From contig RHPI01000638.1 of NCBI GenBank assembly GCA_009103225.1, positions 618,395-682,394 of the forward strand: 64,000 nt of DNA, given 5' to 3'. The translations under genes and the position numbers were made by a program. Below the pieces are notes generated by a model. The model saw nothing but the letters and a program-made list of their open reading frames with translations, ran no database searches and was not told the DNA's origin. The stretch is from Chlorokybus atmophyticus (taxonomy: Eukaryota > Streptophyta > Chlorokybophyceae > Chlorokybales > Chlorokybaceae). How positions within the stretch are numbered: the first letter of the stretch is position 1; each line of letters opens with the position of its first letter. Positions 1 to 11,440 of this stretch are shown here, one piece after another.

Positions 1-1125
1 CCCCCCCAAACTTGCAATGGTAATGTACAGAAAATGCGAGAGGGGTATGCTCGTTCAGACAACACCACGCATGCAACACTCTGCAGAACACACTCACCTC
101 GTTACTACATACGCGACCACCGGGCTACCTACTCTACTCCTACACCTACATCTACGCCCCCCTGTCAGTCATGCATGCACACGTTGCAATCGTGGTTACC
201 TGCACCAGCGCCACCTGGTTAGCGGCCCATTTGCAGCAGCACCAGCGGTTACAAGAGCAGCAGGACTTGGACTCCCCCTCCCTCCTCCCTTCCCTACACC
301 CTCCCTGTGTGTGTGATTGCCTTGACACTGCTTTTGCACCACACTTGCATCTATATTGCATTACATAGTGGTGTTGTGACCCAGTGGCATGTAAAGCAAT
401 GAGATGCAAGTAGTTGTGCCAGCAAACAACACACCCGCACACACAAGCAATGGTATTACCAAAGAGATTAGGCATGTACAAAAGATGCGAGTGGGATACT
501 TTACACAAGATGCAACGGGATGTCATGCATGCAAGGCAACCATAGATGTATGCGAGTGGGATAGTGTATATAAAGGGTATGGTACTATGGCATGTGTGTG
601 CTTGCAACAGCGTTGGGGGGAGTAGCAGTAGGGTGTTGCCAATACTATCTGCGTCCATGCTCCTGACAATTGACTAATGCATGGCCACTGCACGGACAAT
701 TCGTGGCAATACAGCAGTGATACAAAAATGAGGACAAATGCTCAATGCAGCTGCAACATGAAGGTGAGCTCTCATGGCACGCTTACACAAGGACATGAAT
801 ATAACAACTGCAATCAACGCATGTTAACTAGACTGCATTCCGCGCGATTTCGATGGAACAATGTCATGCTATCTCCATGCGAAATGGGATGATGTCATAG
901 CAAGACAGCGTTGCAACAGATTGATTAAACGCGAACACCAACGCGCACCCTTAAGTACATGTGACTCGCAAGCACTCACCCAAGCAAGCACTGGCGCCGT
1001 AACAAACGGCCAACATCACTCTCGATTATCAAATGTCTTTAGGCCCCGTCAATCCAGACTGGATGCAATGCAGTCATGTAATAAGGCCAGAACATGTAGG
1101 CAGTGGACAGTTGGTCAGTTTGTGC
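1..1125. other. Intergenic, no gene recognised
   Basis: I see no credible coding exon on either strand. The short open frames have no family resemblance and no consistent splice junctions. The stretch has several ATGCAT/GCATGC palindromes and CA/TG-rich runs, which recur through the whole window. Confidence 0.5.
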
Positions 1126-2093
1126 TCAGGGAGCTGTGGAGTTGATACTGTTCTTGGCAGCGCTCACAACATCGTCGTCTGAACGCAGCTGCGCGGATAC
1201 GTCGTCAATGGCCGTGTTGAGCTGCGCAATCTTCTCATTGAGACTCCTGCGCGTGCTCTGCAGCCAGAACAATGGATGAAAGCGATGCGCAACCAATGCA
1301 GCGACTGCGATGGGATTGGCTGAAACGAGCAGAGTTGTGTGCGAACTGCTTGCAATCACAACACATTTAAAGCACGCTTGGCTTAGTGCAACAACTGACA
1401 TTGCAACAGAACAGGTGGACGATCACAGTTACAAACGCGCGAGTGGTACACACGCACCGACAGACAAGTGATGATGGTATTATCATTGTTGTGGTGGTGG
1501 CACGGACGACTGTCACGTCATTGACTGCATGCACACATAAGCACCCCAACTCACACGCCTAGGTCAGCGAGAGAAAATGTGCTGGAATGAATTCTGTCGG
1601 AAAAGATTGCACCACACGCAAAGCAAGAAGCTGTGGAAGTGGAGTGACAGGCAATGTAAGCATGCATGCACTTGTCTACCTCAAGTGATCCATCCTCGTC
1701 CTCTAGGAAGCTGCGTAGTCTGCTTCGTGTTCCCCCCGCGCCCCCCTCTCCCAGCAGCGCGCGCGACAGCTGCGGCGCGAAGATGAACCCCAGCGCCCCA
1801 AACACCGCGCCGCCCAGCGCAAACCCCAGCGCGAACGATGTCCCCGAGCCTCCTGACGAGGAGGAGGAGGACGACGGGCCCGCCCCCTCGGCCCTGACCG
1901 CGGGGGCCGCCGCCCGCTGCCGCCGTGTGGGACGGGAGCAACAGGCGTGAGGGAAGGCAAGCCCAGGCGGCAGGCGAGCGCGTCCTCGCCTGCGGTAGGC
2001 GGATGCTGAGTGCGGCAGCGTGGCGACGTGGGCAGCGAGCGGGGCCATGGCCATGGCTCCCACCGTAGATGCCATGACTGGCAAGCGCGACAA
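1126..2093 (-). CDS. Plastid inner-envelope protein (At1g42960-like)
   Basis: Two exons, 2093-1680 and 1257-1126, separated by a 422-bp GT-AG intron (GAG|GTAGAC ... CTGCAG|AGC, phase 0), give 181 residues. Residues 1-68 are rich in Ala, Arg and Ser and end in AVRAEG, like a plastid transit peptide. A Ser run is followed by one hydrophobic segment at about 86-115 containing GGAVFGALGFIFAPQLSRAL. The C-terminus carries RRSLNEKIAQLNTAIDDVSAQL. This order (transit peptide, Gly-rich membrane segment with FAPQ, then a LNEKIxQLNxAIDxVSxxLR tail) is what I recall of the small land-plant family described as chloroplast inner-envelope proteins. The join across the intron reproduces the family pattern GLExTRxxLNEKI, which fixes the splice sites. 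Its function is not established. The start is the first ATG of the frame; M7 or M14 are alternatives. Confidence 0.8.
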
Positions 2094-3324
2094 CGGCGCG
2101 TGAAAAGTGAAGGTGCCTGCCTGGGTGGGGTGGTCCAGAGCAGTGCGCTGCCTGCCTGCCTGAGGGCGGGCGGCACTGTCGCCGTCGAGGTTTGTGCTGG
2201 CGCGCGCAAGCGTTTAGGGTTTGCTTGCTCTATTCGGAATAGACCATCTCCAATCAATACTAACCATGCAACACTCGAAAGCCCAACGAATAATAGCGAG
2301 GGCAAGAAGTGCTTGCTACAATCATAACTCGCCAATGAGCGACACGTTGCGCGGCGGCTGCATCCACGACCCAGCTGCGGCCCGCGACGGAGGGCCTGTA
2401 GCTTAGCAGGTGCGTGCGACCCCTGCTGCTGGCTGCGCTCGCGCTCGCACTGTGAGACGCAGCAGGCCAAGGAGGAAGCCCCAGCAGCACCGCATGCAGC
2501 GAAAGACGAGAAGACGAGAAGCGACACCCTTCCAAGCCAAGCCGGTCGGTGACGCTTCAGCGACTTGTGGGATTACCCCCCCTTGCTGCCGCACAAGCCA
2601 ACAGTAGAGTTTGAGGATGGTCATCTAGGTCATCTTGCTTGTCGCCTGGGGATGGCCTGCTTTGTGGGACTTGAGTGCTAGATGCATACGCACAATCCCC
2701 TCGCAACCACCAGCCACCAGCGTGGTAACGGTCCAGCAGGGAACTAGAAAAACCGCAAATGCAGTTTATGGATGGTCGTTTGTAACTGGCCTCCACAGCA
2801 GAGCAGATTTTGCGAGAACAATGACACCAGGGCTTACTTGGTTGTGTTGTTTGGCAGCAGCGTCCATGTCACCGAGCCCAATTGGTTGCGACCAACAGTG
2901 CGTAGCTAAGTGCACAAGCGCTGACTTCACGACAACTGACCAATGAGACGCAGCAGGTGAGCAGCTATGACCAATTAGTTTGCTAAAGCCCAAGCAGCAT
3001 GACTTACCTAATTGTTTTGCTCGCAACGCCTCCTGTGACATGCGTTTATTGTGCTGTCCCCGTCAGGATCCAACAGCTTGCCTGCAGTGCGCAATCTGGG
3101 AACCATTTCTAACGTTGAAATTGTCAACACAGTATGTGAACCGTGTTCTCGCAGCATCTCTACGAATTGCGCACGCCTTGCGTGTGGCAGGTGCGCAGCG
3201 CAGTTGTAGGAGGTGTCATGCTGCATGTCGTGTCGATTGCGCACCATGCCATCGTGATAATGCTATTGTTCTTGGATGTTATGTTGTGTGTCATACGCAA
3301 GGAGGTGTTGAGAGTGCGGTGGGG
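2094..3324. other. Intergenic / 5' flank of the GPCR gene
   Basis: No supported exon. The region lies between the divergent envelope-protein and GPCR genes and should hold both promoters. I recognise no specific promoter element. Confidence 0.4.
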
Positions 3325-4758
3325 ATGGCGGTGGACGACTTCAACGTGTCGCAACAGAGCGTGCTGGCATGGCTCAGCCGCCTTGGCAACAGCCTCTCCC
3401 TTGCGGGCAGCCTCTTCATCATCGCGTGCTATCTGGGCCTCGGCGCCATCCGCCGCTTCTCCTTCTCACTCATATTCTTCCTCTCTCTCGCGGACGCCGT
3501 CAACGCCATCGCGCACCTCCTCGGGTACATGCGTGCATGCCAGACTACATGCAGCCGCTCAGATTAGTGTTGAGTATTTGTTTTGTCTTGGCTAGGCTGA
3601 GTAGCGCTGAGTGTATGTCGCTGCATTGTGCAGTGAGCCAATGGCACTCACAGCCCCTGCTGTGCGTGTTTCAGGGATGTTGGCGGGGGGGCGCTGTGCT
3701 ACGTCCAGGCATACGCCATCCAGTTCGCGTCGCTGGCGTCCGTGTTGTGGACAACCGCAATCGCCTTCACTTTGCACCGCACGGCCGTCAGGCATAAGCA
3801 GGACACGTACAAGTTTGGGGCGCGGTTCCATGCGTATGTCTGGGGTAAGGTTACCCAACACTGGCTCCACGTCAACTCTGCTCTGTCCATGCGCAGTTGG
3901 AAGTGGCAGCACTGATCACATGCTGTTTGGCGTGTAGGGATTTCCGTTCTTTTGACAGTTGGGCCGCAAATTGGTGACTACTATGGGGATGCGGGCATCT
4001 TCTGCTGGATACGGAATGACACCGCGGCTGAAAAGGTAAGCCTTTTTTTGCCACACAGATGGAGTCATGATACCTGGCCGCGTGGTTAGGGCGTGTGCCA
4101 TGCCCGCTGCGCGTTTCTGATCAAGTCGAACACCTGTCCACAACAGGTCACTCGCATGCTGGTGTTCTACGTGCCGCTGTGGGCCGCAGTTGTCTACAAC
4201 GGAGTCGTCTACTACAAGGTACAAGGTTGTGCATGCATGCCACCGGCCTGCTGCATGGCAGCCCATGTACGCATTATTCAACTGTCGCGTCAGGTGTCGC
4301 GAGCATTGAGGGAGACGGCGATGGCGGTGTCGGCGCAGGTGGGCACTCTCGGCGAGCGTGCGCAGCGCGAGCAGGAGCTGAGGCTGGCCAAGACCCTCAA
4401 GTTCTACCCTCTCATCCTGATCGTGTGCTACTCGTTTCCCACGGCCAACCGCATCCAGCAGTTTGCGGCCCCGCGCTCGCCCGTGTTCTGGCTGTACTGC
4501 CTCCACGCGCTCTTTGCGTCGCTGCAGGGCCTGCTCAACTGCCTCGCGTACGGCTTCAACGTCACCGTGCGCCGCGCCCTGCGAGAGACCCTCCTGCGTG
4601 TGAATGCGTACGTGCGCGGGCGCGCCTACACGCAGTGGTCGGACCTCCTCGAGGACGACGCGCTCGACCCCAAACCGGGCCCCGTCAGCCCTAAGCGCAG
4701 CCCCCTGCCTGAACCGCAAGGGCATAACTTTGAACTCGTTGGCTCTGCCCGTGTCTGA
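3325..4758 (+). CDS. Seven-helix cAMP-receptor-like GPCR
   Basis: Exons 3325-3524, 3675-3844, 3938-4035, 4147-4218 and 4294-4758 join in frame to 334 residues; all introns are GT-AG. Hydrophobic segments lie at about 25-42, 46-67, 74-102, 122-138, 159-179, 217-233 and 243-267, so seven helices with an extracellular N-terminus. Cys75 at the top of helix 3 and Cys147 in the loop motif GDAGIFCWI are placed to form the usual disulfide. Helix 7 is FWLYCLHALFASLQGLLNCLAYG, like the Dictyostelium cAMP-receptor/plant GCR1 family (Dicty_CAR). The loop between helices 5 and 6 (about 181-213) is basic and polar, the expected contact for G protein or another partner. The cytoplasmic tail (about 270-334) has RxSP-type sites. 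The ligand is unknown and may not be cAMP. TGTAA follows at about 4794, a possible polyadenylation signal. Confidence 0.85.
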
Positions 4759-5939
4759 TAGTGGACGCATGCTGCCATTTGTTGTACATACAGTGTAAAG
4801 AGTCTGCATCAGTGCCACCTGCACAATATTTGCGTCTTTACAGCAATGCGGCATCGCTGTGGCTGTGTACTGGAGCAGTGTACCTAGAGTGGTTACCTGA
4901 CAGAAACAAATGTAAGTCTTTCCTATCAAGTTGAAGCGACAATGAGACAACCTGGTGCAAGGATGTGGGTCTCAGGTCTCACTTCCATTTCAGACCGTGA
5001 CCATGCTGCACACTAGTAGGACAACAGAGCATGACGCTCGCGCTCAATGAAAGTTGAGCACAGTGCCTAGGGACCAAGAAGAGAGTGCTTGTGTTACTCA
5101 ACTGTTGAGTACTGCTTGCTGACGTGTGCGGCATTGTCATGCGCTAGCTATTAGTAAGAGGTAGCAAACTGAAGTTGAATTGGCAGCTGAGTGCCATTGC
5201 TGGGACACAAGTCAAGTTGCATTGTCCAACTCCTTGCAGGATGATGGGGTTCACATATGTAGCACAAGAAGGAGAGGGAGGAGGGAGAGAGAGGCAGAGG
5301 GAAAGCGTGCTGTCCATGTCTACTGGTGGTCGTGTCACTACCATCGACATGCTACTGGAGACTGAATTATTACGCTTGTTGCGAGTGTAATCACTGTGTA
5401 TGCACATTCATGCAAGTCCAGTAGAGTGGCAGCGAAGTAGGTATATAGCTTTAGCAGCGTACAAACAATGTGTAGGACTGTGCTAGCCCTGTAGTTTCAA
5501 CCTCAGCTGTATAGTCATGTCAACGCAGTGACTTGCGTGTCAATGTTGCACTCATGTGGGGTGCGCAACGGCACCTCACATATCTTATACAAATATCAGA
5601 GTTTGCAGTGGCTTGCCAGTTTCTTGCTAACAGTTCCTGCTGCATCAAACTGTTGCTGTACGTACACGACTGCTTGTTCAGCCATTTCAACAGCAACGTC
5701 ATACCGGTTGCTATGTACAAGCGGCGGACTGCTCACCTACCCACCAAACCACTACCCTATCCTACCATCCCACCTCTCTGCTCGCAGTTGAAAAGGAGAG
5801 CAAGGCGCCAAACACACGAAACACCCCAAGACCAACCAGAATAGGCACTAACACAGGAAACAGGACGACGCTCGTTGTCACATGCGCAACACAAGCCGCC
5901 CGCCATGTGGATGCAAGGGGCTTGGGGATGGCACGCTGT
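4759..5939. other. Intergenic, GA-rich tract
   Basis: No supported gene. A purine-rich GAGAGGGAGG-type tract lies at about 5267-5305. The rhodanese gene ends convergently at 5940. Confidence 0.4.
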
Positions 5940-6351
5940 TCAGACTGGTCCGCTTTCTACGGGTAGTCCTGCTGCGCGCCATCCCTGCAGTCCGTCCTGC
6001 AGGTCCTCCACGTGGCCGAAGCCCGCGTCCAGCAGACGAGCCGACGCCTGCGCAGAACGACGACCAGAACCGCAACCCTGCACGCGCGCACGTGCGTGTG
6101 TGAGAGAGATGTAGACGCACATGCAGCCGCAGAGAGACATCGGCACGCACGTTGATGATGGGCGTGGACTTGTCGTGGAAAGCGCGCTCCACGTCGCGAA
6201 CGAAGTGGGGGTTGTCCTTCATGTTGCCTGCACGATGACGCGTGCTTTTGCTGAGTCCAACACACGCAGCAGTCAACATGCACACGCGCATCCACATCCA
6301 CGCGCGCGCACACACACATAGATAGAGAAGAGAGAGAGGGGAGAAGAGAGG

Positions 6352-6437
<86 letters not shown>

Positions 6438-6438
6438 N

Positions 6439-6529
<91 letters not shown>

Positions 6530-7211
6530 TGTCACCAAAAGCGTCGGCAATCTTGATGGGGACGTTGACTGGGCGGTACTTGCGCGGGATGTGCTGATGC
6601 ACAAACTCCTGTGGGGACCTGCCGAACCACAGCCAGTGCAGCAGACGTGTCTCTCATCCCATCTGGGAGTCCCGCACAACATCACCCGTGATGAAGCCCA
6701 TGCATCCCATGCGTACCGGACGTCCAGGTAGCGGTGGTCGCGCTCGAGGAGGCGTGCGGCGTCCTCTGGCGGGATGGCCGGCTCGGGAAGGTGGAGGCCC
6801 TCCGCCCAGCTGCGCCGCAATGGCAAGACAGTTGGCAAGGGAGCAGTGCACCAGGTTCACAGTACGCAGTACCGCCCTGTGGTAGAGCCAAGCTCCATGC
6901 GCCTGTCCTTGCCTGTGTGTGACGTAGTGGTGGTCTTCCCGTGGTCGATGCGGCTGCTGGTGTTGTTCGTGTCCGTGTCCTGGCGGGTGGTGTGGTCCGC
7001 CCGACACGTGCTGCACGGGTATCTCCGTCGACGCCATCCTCAGGCTGACCGGGGCGGAGTGCTCAGCGCTGGAGACAAGGGGACGACCGCGCAGCCACAG
7101 CCGGCGAGCTGCAGAGAGGCTGGAGGTGGGGATGGGGGTGGAGGTGAAAGGTCTGGTTGCGAACGTCCGTCTGGAGGCCGCTACAGCTGCTGCCGCTCTG
7201 GTCAGCATCAT
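5940..7211 (-). CDS. Organelle-targeted rhodanese-like sulfurtransferase (STR type)
   Basis: Five exons (7211-6913, 6809-6717, 6618-6536, 6227-6151, 6077-5940) join in frame to 229 residues. Residues 1 to about 65 are Arg/Ser/Ala-rich (MMLTRAAAAVAASRRTFAT) and look like a plastid or mitochondrial presequence; a His/Pro-rich linker follows. The single rhodanese domain shows HRYLDVR, EFVHQHIPRKYRPVNVPI, NPHFVRDVERAF and the active-site loop GCGSGRRSAQAS, whose Cys should carry the persulfide. It ends GLQGWRAAGLPVE, as in short plant STR16/STR18-type proteins. Family role: sulfur transfer from thiosulfate or similar donors. The first intron needs a GC donor (AG|GCAAGG), which is the only phase-2 site that fits. 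The third intron contains the long GA microsatellite. The domain exons are firm; the first exon is inferred. Confidence 0.85.
6316..6536. repeat. (GA)n microsatellite inside a rhodanese intron
   Basis: A nearly pure GA (CT on the coding strand) dinucleotide run from about 6350 to 6528, with degenerate GA-rich flanks and one N at 6438. It sits in the intron between the exons ending at 6536 and starting at 6227. On the coding strand it forms a very long CT tract not far from the splice donor. Its assembled length is unreliable. Confidence 0.95.
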
Positions 7212-8472
7212 GTCCTTCAACGCTCTCTTGCTGCTTCGCCACGCCACACAGCACGCCGCAGCAAGTCCATCCAGCAGCCGCGAGCGCAGAGGCGTGTCCA
7301 GCGCAGCAGTGCACTCTGGCTGGCGCATCCGCATGAGCCAGACCTGCTCTCAGTGGCAGCACTGCACTGCCGCCTGGGGGGCCCATCATCATCCTTGCGA
7401 TGTGCGCCTCCACGCCGACTGGTGCATTGGTGCAAGTGATGGATGGCTTCTTCTTCTTCAGCACCTGTCAAGACTTGTCACAATTGTGCACGTAGCGTCT
7501 TCACAATCACTTACCCTCTTGTCAACGAAGCCTTGCTCTGCATGGCGGCGTGAGGAGTTGGTTGGCAACCAGGCTGCTTGTGTACTGGGTAGCTACGCAT
7601 GCTAGTTATGTATGCATGGCAAACTACGCCAGTGCAACCGCCAGCCTACTGTAGCTCAGGCACTGGCATGCATGCAACTGGACGCGCATGCGTGAGGGCT
7701 ACGTTGCATGCCAAGTCAGTTGCCACATGCACTCAACTGTCCCGCATTCGGTGATAAACTTGTAAAAAAACTGTACGCTTAACACATCAATAACTTAATG
7801 CTCAAGCCAACTGCGCCTATGATCATTCGCCATATTGGTGCCAATCTTCCAGCGCTTGTTTCATCACGACTCGAACGCAAAGTCCTGACTGCATGTAACA
7901 TGGATGCGTTCAAAAGTCGTAATTGTCATAGTAAACCGTCTTCTAACATGACATACAATGTTTATCAGAAATGCACCATGCATAAAGCATTTGAAATACG
8001 ATGTTAACTTACAAGATGCTTGCTCCAGTACCATCAGATGCCGTCGTAAATAGTATGTAGCTGTTTAATACATATATAAATAATCGTGTGGTAAGTAGTC
8101 CAAACCCAACATATGCATAGCCAACTACACAGCGATTGTATGCAACATCAAATCTAATAATGCCGATGACTCTACGTACATGTTATACAGTGAGACAACA
8201 CAATAGCACCGTTACCATGTTGAGGCTGATGCGAGTCATGTGACACTTCAAGGAGGCCACGACTACCTGCTGGCCAGCAGCACGCGATGCCATCTCGTAG
8301 CGACAGGATTGCCGTGGCTTGGACGGCGCTTCAACACGTGACCGAGGACAGACATCGGCCGTCTCGCGGATATCGGCAGCGTGGCTGAAAATAGCGCGAT
8401 CCCTGCTGCGCTCGCAGCAGCAGGCGGCGACACGGCGGCGGCGACGGAGGAGAAGGTGCCGATGTACGCGAG
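7212..8472. other. Intergenic
   Basis: No supported exon. From about 7740 to 8220 the sequence is more AT-rich than its surroundings. It separates the divergent rhodanese and MGC-start genes, so both promoters should lie here. Confidence 0.4.
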
Positions 8473-10527
8473 ATGGGCTGTGCTGCGAGCAAGGGCCTGA
8501 ACAACGCTCAGGATCCCCTTCAGGCGCATCCCAGCGGTGAGGGCGGCGATCCCTCTGTGTTTGAGGGTTCCTCCCCCATCCCGCCGCAGCCTGAGGCGGT
8601 TGACGCTCACAACAAAGGCGACGTGACCGTCTCGCCTGTTAGCTCTGCGCCGTCCGGTAGCCAGCCGACTAGCAGAGAAGCGCAAGATCAGGCGGACAAT
8701 CAGGATCAGGAGTTGGAGGTTGAGACGCTGCCTGACGCCGAGTCCCTTGCCCTCCGGCACCCCACCGCCGCCGTTGCTGCCACACCTGCCGCACTGCCGC
8801 TGACGGACGCCCTCGGTGGCCGGAGTAGCTCGCACTCCAAAGTTGCCCATCTTCCTCCCCTCCAACAACCAGAGGTACGTCAACCAGGATGCCTCATTGC
8901 ATGAATATGTTTCCAATAGCGACGCACAGATTGCGTTCATCAGTTAGAGCCAACGTTGGCTCTTCATGCGACGTTCAGGTGTATTTCAATGCACGTCAGT
9001 AGCACAAGTAAGCTGTTTTGCATCTTGCCACGCTTTGTCAAACACAGTTGGTGACTGGCCTCGTGTGTACATATGACTCTGCCTTTAGGTAAGGTCTCCA
9101 TCTCATCTCTGCAGTTGCAGTGCGTGTATAATGTAACATAGCATAGAGATCGAGATGCAAGTGGTATCGCACTGATGACATACAGTCCAGATGTATAGTA
9201 TGCAACAAGTGTCTGTCCTGATGCTCAGAATGCACACCATAACAGGTGCGGCAACCGGCGAGTGGCGAGCAGATCCAGTCTCCATTAGCACAGCCCCACA
9301 CGCAACCACAATATCAAATCCAACTCTCCAGAAACCCCAGCCACAAGCACACCGATGGCGGTAGCAGCTCCATCGTCGAGTTCAACGGCACGGAAGACCT
9401 CGAGGAGCCTATCCCCGCATCGCGCCGCGCCTCTGTCGTCGTTGGAGCAATCTCATCTTCATCACCTCCAATGGCTACAACATCACCAATGAACGTGCCC
9501 GACAACAACGGGAACGATGCTCAGGAAGAGGAGGAGGAGGTGGAGGTGAAGCCGCAGGTTAGCAGCAGGAGTGCTGAGAGTATTCATGAGATTGGTGGTG
9601 TTGATGAGGAGCCGTTGCCGCCGCCAAAGCCGCTGCCCGCGTTTGTGAGCGAGGTGAGGGTGGGAGGACGGGTCACGTTGGAGCCTCTACCACCCATGCG
9701 GGCTCCTGGCAGCAACAACAATAATATCAGGCGTGGGTCATTGCCGAAGGAGGTCACGCTTGAGACCGAGGAGTTGACACCCGTTCCCACTCCCGAACCA
9801 TACAGGCAAACAGAGATGGCGAGTACTGCATCTCTCAACCACGATGACAACTACGTGTCCACTTCGTATGGGGGAGACGCGCAACCCTATGGCTTCAACA
9901 ATGGCAAGCGCGGGTCCATGCGGTTTGACGCCAACTGGACAGCCATGCGCTCGGAGCCTCCCGCCTCGGAGACACGACACAACGAGGCTGTGGACTACTA
10001 CTCTAATGGAGACGACAACAGGTTTGCAGGAGGAAATGGACTCGGTAGGGGAGACAGCTGGCGTGCAAATGACATGGTAAGCAAGCAGCCTCTTGGCAGA
10101 GTGGATGACTTGATTCCTTGTGCATGAATTGATGAACTGTTGACACGCGCAGGGTGAGGACACGCAGGGAGGGAGGGTGCGGGACAGCTGGCAAGCATCA
10201 ACAGCATCTGCATCGTACGCAATGTCACTGGACGGTAGGGCGAGTGCGTTGGACGGCGACTGGGCGTACAACTCGCACTCTCACGCGCCGGCAGTGTACC
10301 AGCCAGGAAGATACAGTCTGGATGGGCAGCCCGCTGTCGTGCGGGCTGACGGATACAACAACAATCCCTCCATGTCCAAGCCTCCACCGATGGTCGCGGG
10401 CGGTGGCAGGGATGCGGGGTATGGTAAGAATGTGAGGGGAAGCATGGAGAAGGAACCAAGCCGACAATCGGTCGTGTTGGATGATGACGACGAGGCGCTC
10501 ATGAATGCTATCGAGCATGACCTATGA
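8473..10527 (+). CDS. MGC-start acylated, disordered protein with RRxS sites; function unknown
   Basis: Exons 8473-8874, 9246-10076 and 10153-10527, all phase 0 with GT-AG introns, give 535 residues. The N-terminus MGCAASKG fits N-myristoylation at Gly2 and palmitoylation at Cys3, so a plasma, flagellar or other membrane location is likely. The rest has no recognisable fold: it is rich in Pro, Ser, Gln, Asn, Glu and Gly, with an EEEEEVEV acidic run. It repeats basophilic kinase-type sites (SRRASVV, RRGSLP, KRGSMRF, VRGSME) and short units GDSWRA / RDSWQA and MSLDGRAS / YSLDGQPA. It ends in an acidic tail, DDDDEALMNAIEHDL. I do not recognise a family. Membrane-tethered PKA, PKG or CDPK substrate is an inference only. 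The start is chosen because MGC occurs only there. Confidence 0.75.
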
Positions 10528-11440
10528 CCGGATCTTCAGCAAATGTGCTATTTGCGTTGCTCAGTATTATTATTTGACTATATGACTATGCAATGGGCTG
10601 ATGTCGACTGCATGTGACATGCCAGTGCACCTTTAACACAATACATCAATGCTTGAAACTGAGGAAGGCCAATGCAACTTGCACACAATGCATACACTGT
10701 TTATGCATCTAACTCCGTGCTGCTGCCTCAAAGCTTGCACTATATGGATGTAAGCAACCGTGCAATGCTAGCAGACCTGCAAACAGAACTGGAAAAGAAT
10801 CCCTTAGAAAACTTGGAATCACGCAGCCTTGTTTCCGCGCCCTTGCCCTTACGACCGCCCTCCCTCTTTCCCAAGGGGGAGAGCGTTTTGTAATAATATA
10901 TCATAGAGCTGTATGTTATCTTCCATCCAGTCACTGATCAACCTACTCTTGGAATGAAAGCATTAGGTATGAGCTTCATCAGTCATACCTAAGATATATA
11001 CCTACAAGCAAACACCACATATTGAATGTGACATGCCACTATGGTCACAGTGCTTACCTTCCGTACCCAGCTCCAGGCTCTTCAGTGACGGGAGATAAAC
11101 GAAGCGAAATGCAGTGGCTTGCACCACACTCGGTCACCGGGCGTGGTGCAAGCTACTGTCAGAGTTTGGGCCAAACTCTGACAGGTTCGCTGTGGCTGCT
11201 TCAGACAACCCATGGTCGCGCCTTGCTGGCAGCGAAAGTCGATATGTGTGTGTAGAACACAGCTGAGCACACAATAGGCCGTTATGGTGCCAATACTGTG
11301 ATGCAAAGAGTAAAACAACTTCACGGACTTGGCTCTTGTTCTGTACATTGCAACAATCTTACCCTCACAAAGCAGAGCCGGCTGCAACAAGCTTTGCTGT
11401 TGTGGTAAGCATGTCCTATTGATAGGAAATCAACTTCGTC
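10528..11440. other. 3' flank and intergenic
   Basis: Follows the stop codon of the MGC-start gene. No coding exon is recognised. It is AT-rich around 10880-11020 and contains the hairpin pair annotated separately. Confidence 0.4.
11118..11184. repeat. Two adjacent hairpins
   Basis: CTTGCACCAC (11118-11127) pairs with GTGGTGCAAG (11143-11152). Immediately after, CTGTCAGAGTTTGG (11156-11169) pairs perfectly with CCAAACTCTGACAG (11171-11184) around a one-base centre. Two strong inverted repeats back to back could be a RNA structure near the 3' side of the upstream gene, or the relic of a small foldback element. Confidence 0.7.

Noticed and set aside
3916-4950. 344-codon minus-strand frame
   Set aside because: It covers GPCR exons in antisense; Arg/Gln/His-rich composition is the complement of GC-rich coding sequence.
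5957-6838. Long minus-strand frame with a Leu-Ser run
   Set aside because: The Leu-Ser run is the translated GA microsatellite inside an intron. Only its ends contain real rhodanese exons, in other frames.
8263-8940. 225-codon minus-strand frame
   Set aside because: Antisense shadow of the first exon of the MGC-start gene, whose exons chain in phase on the plus strand.
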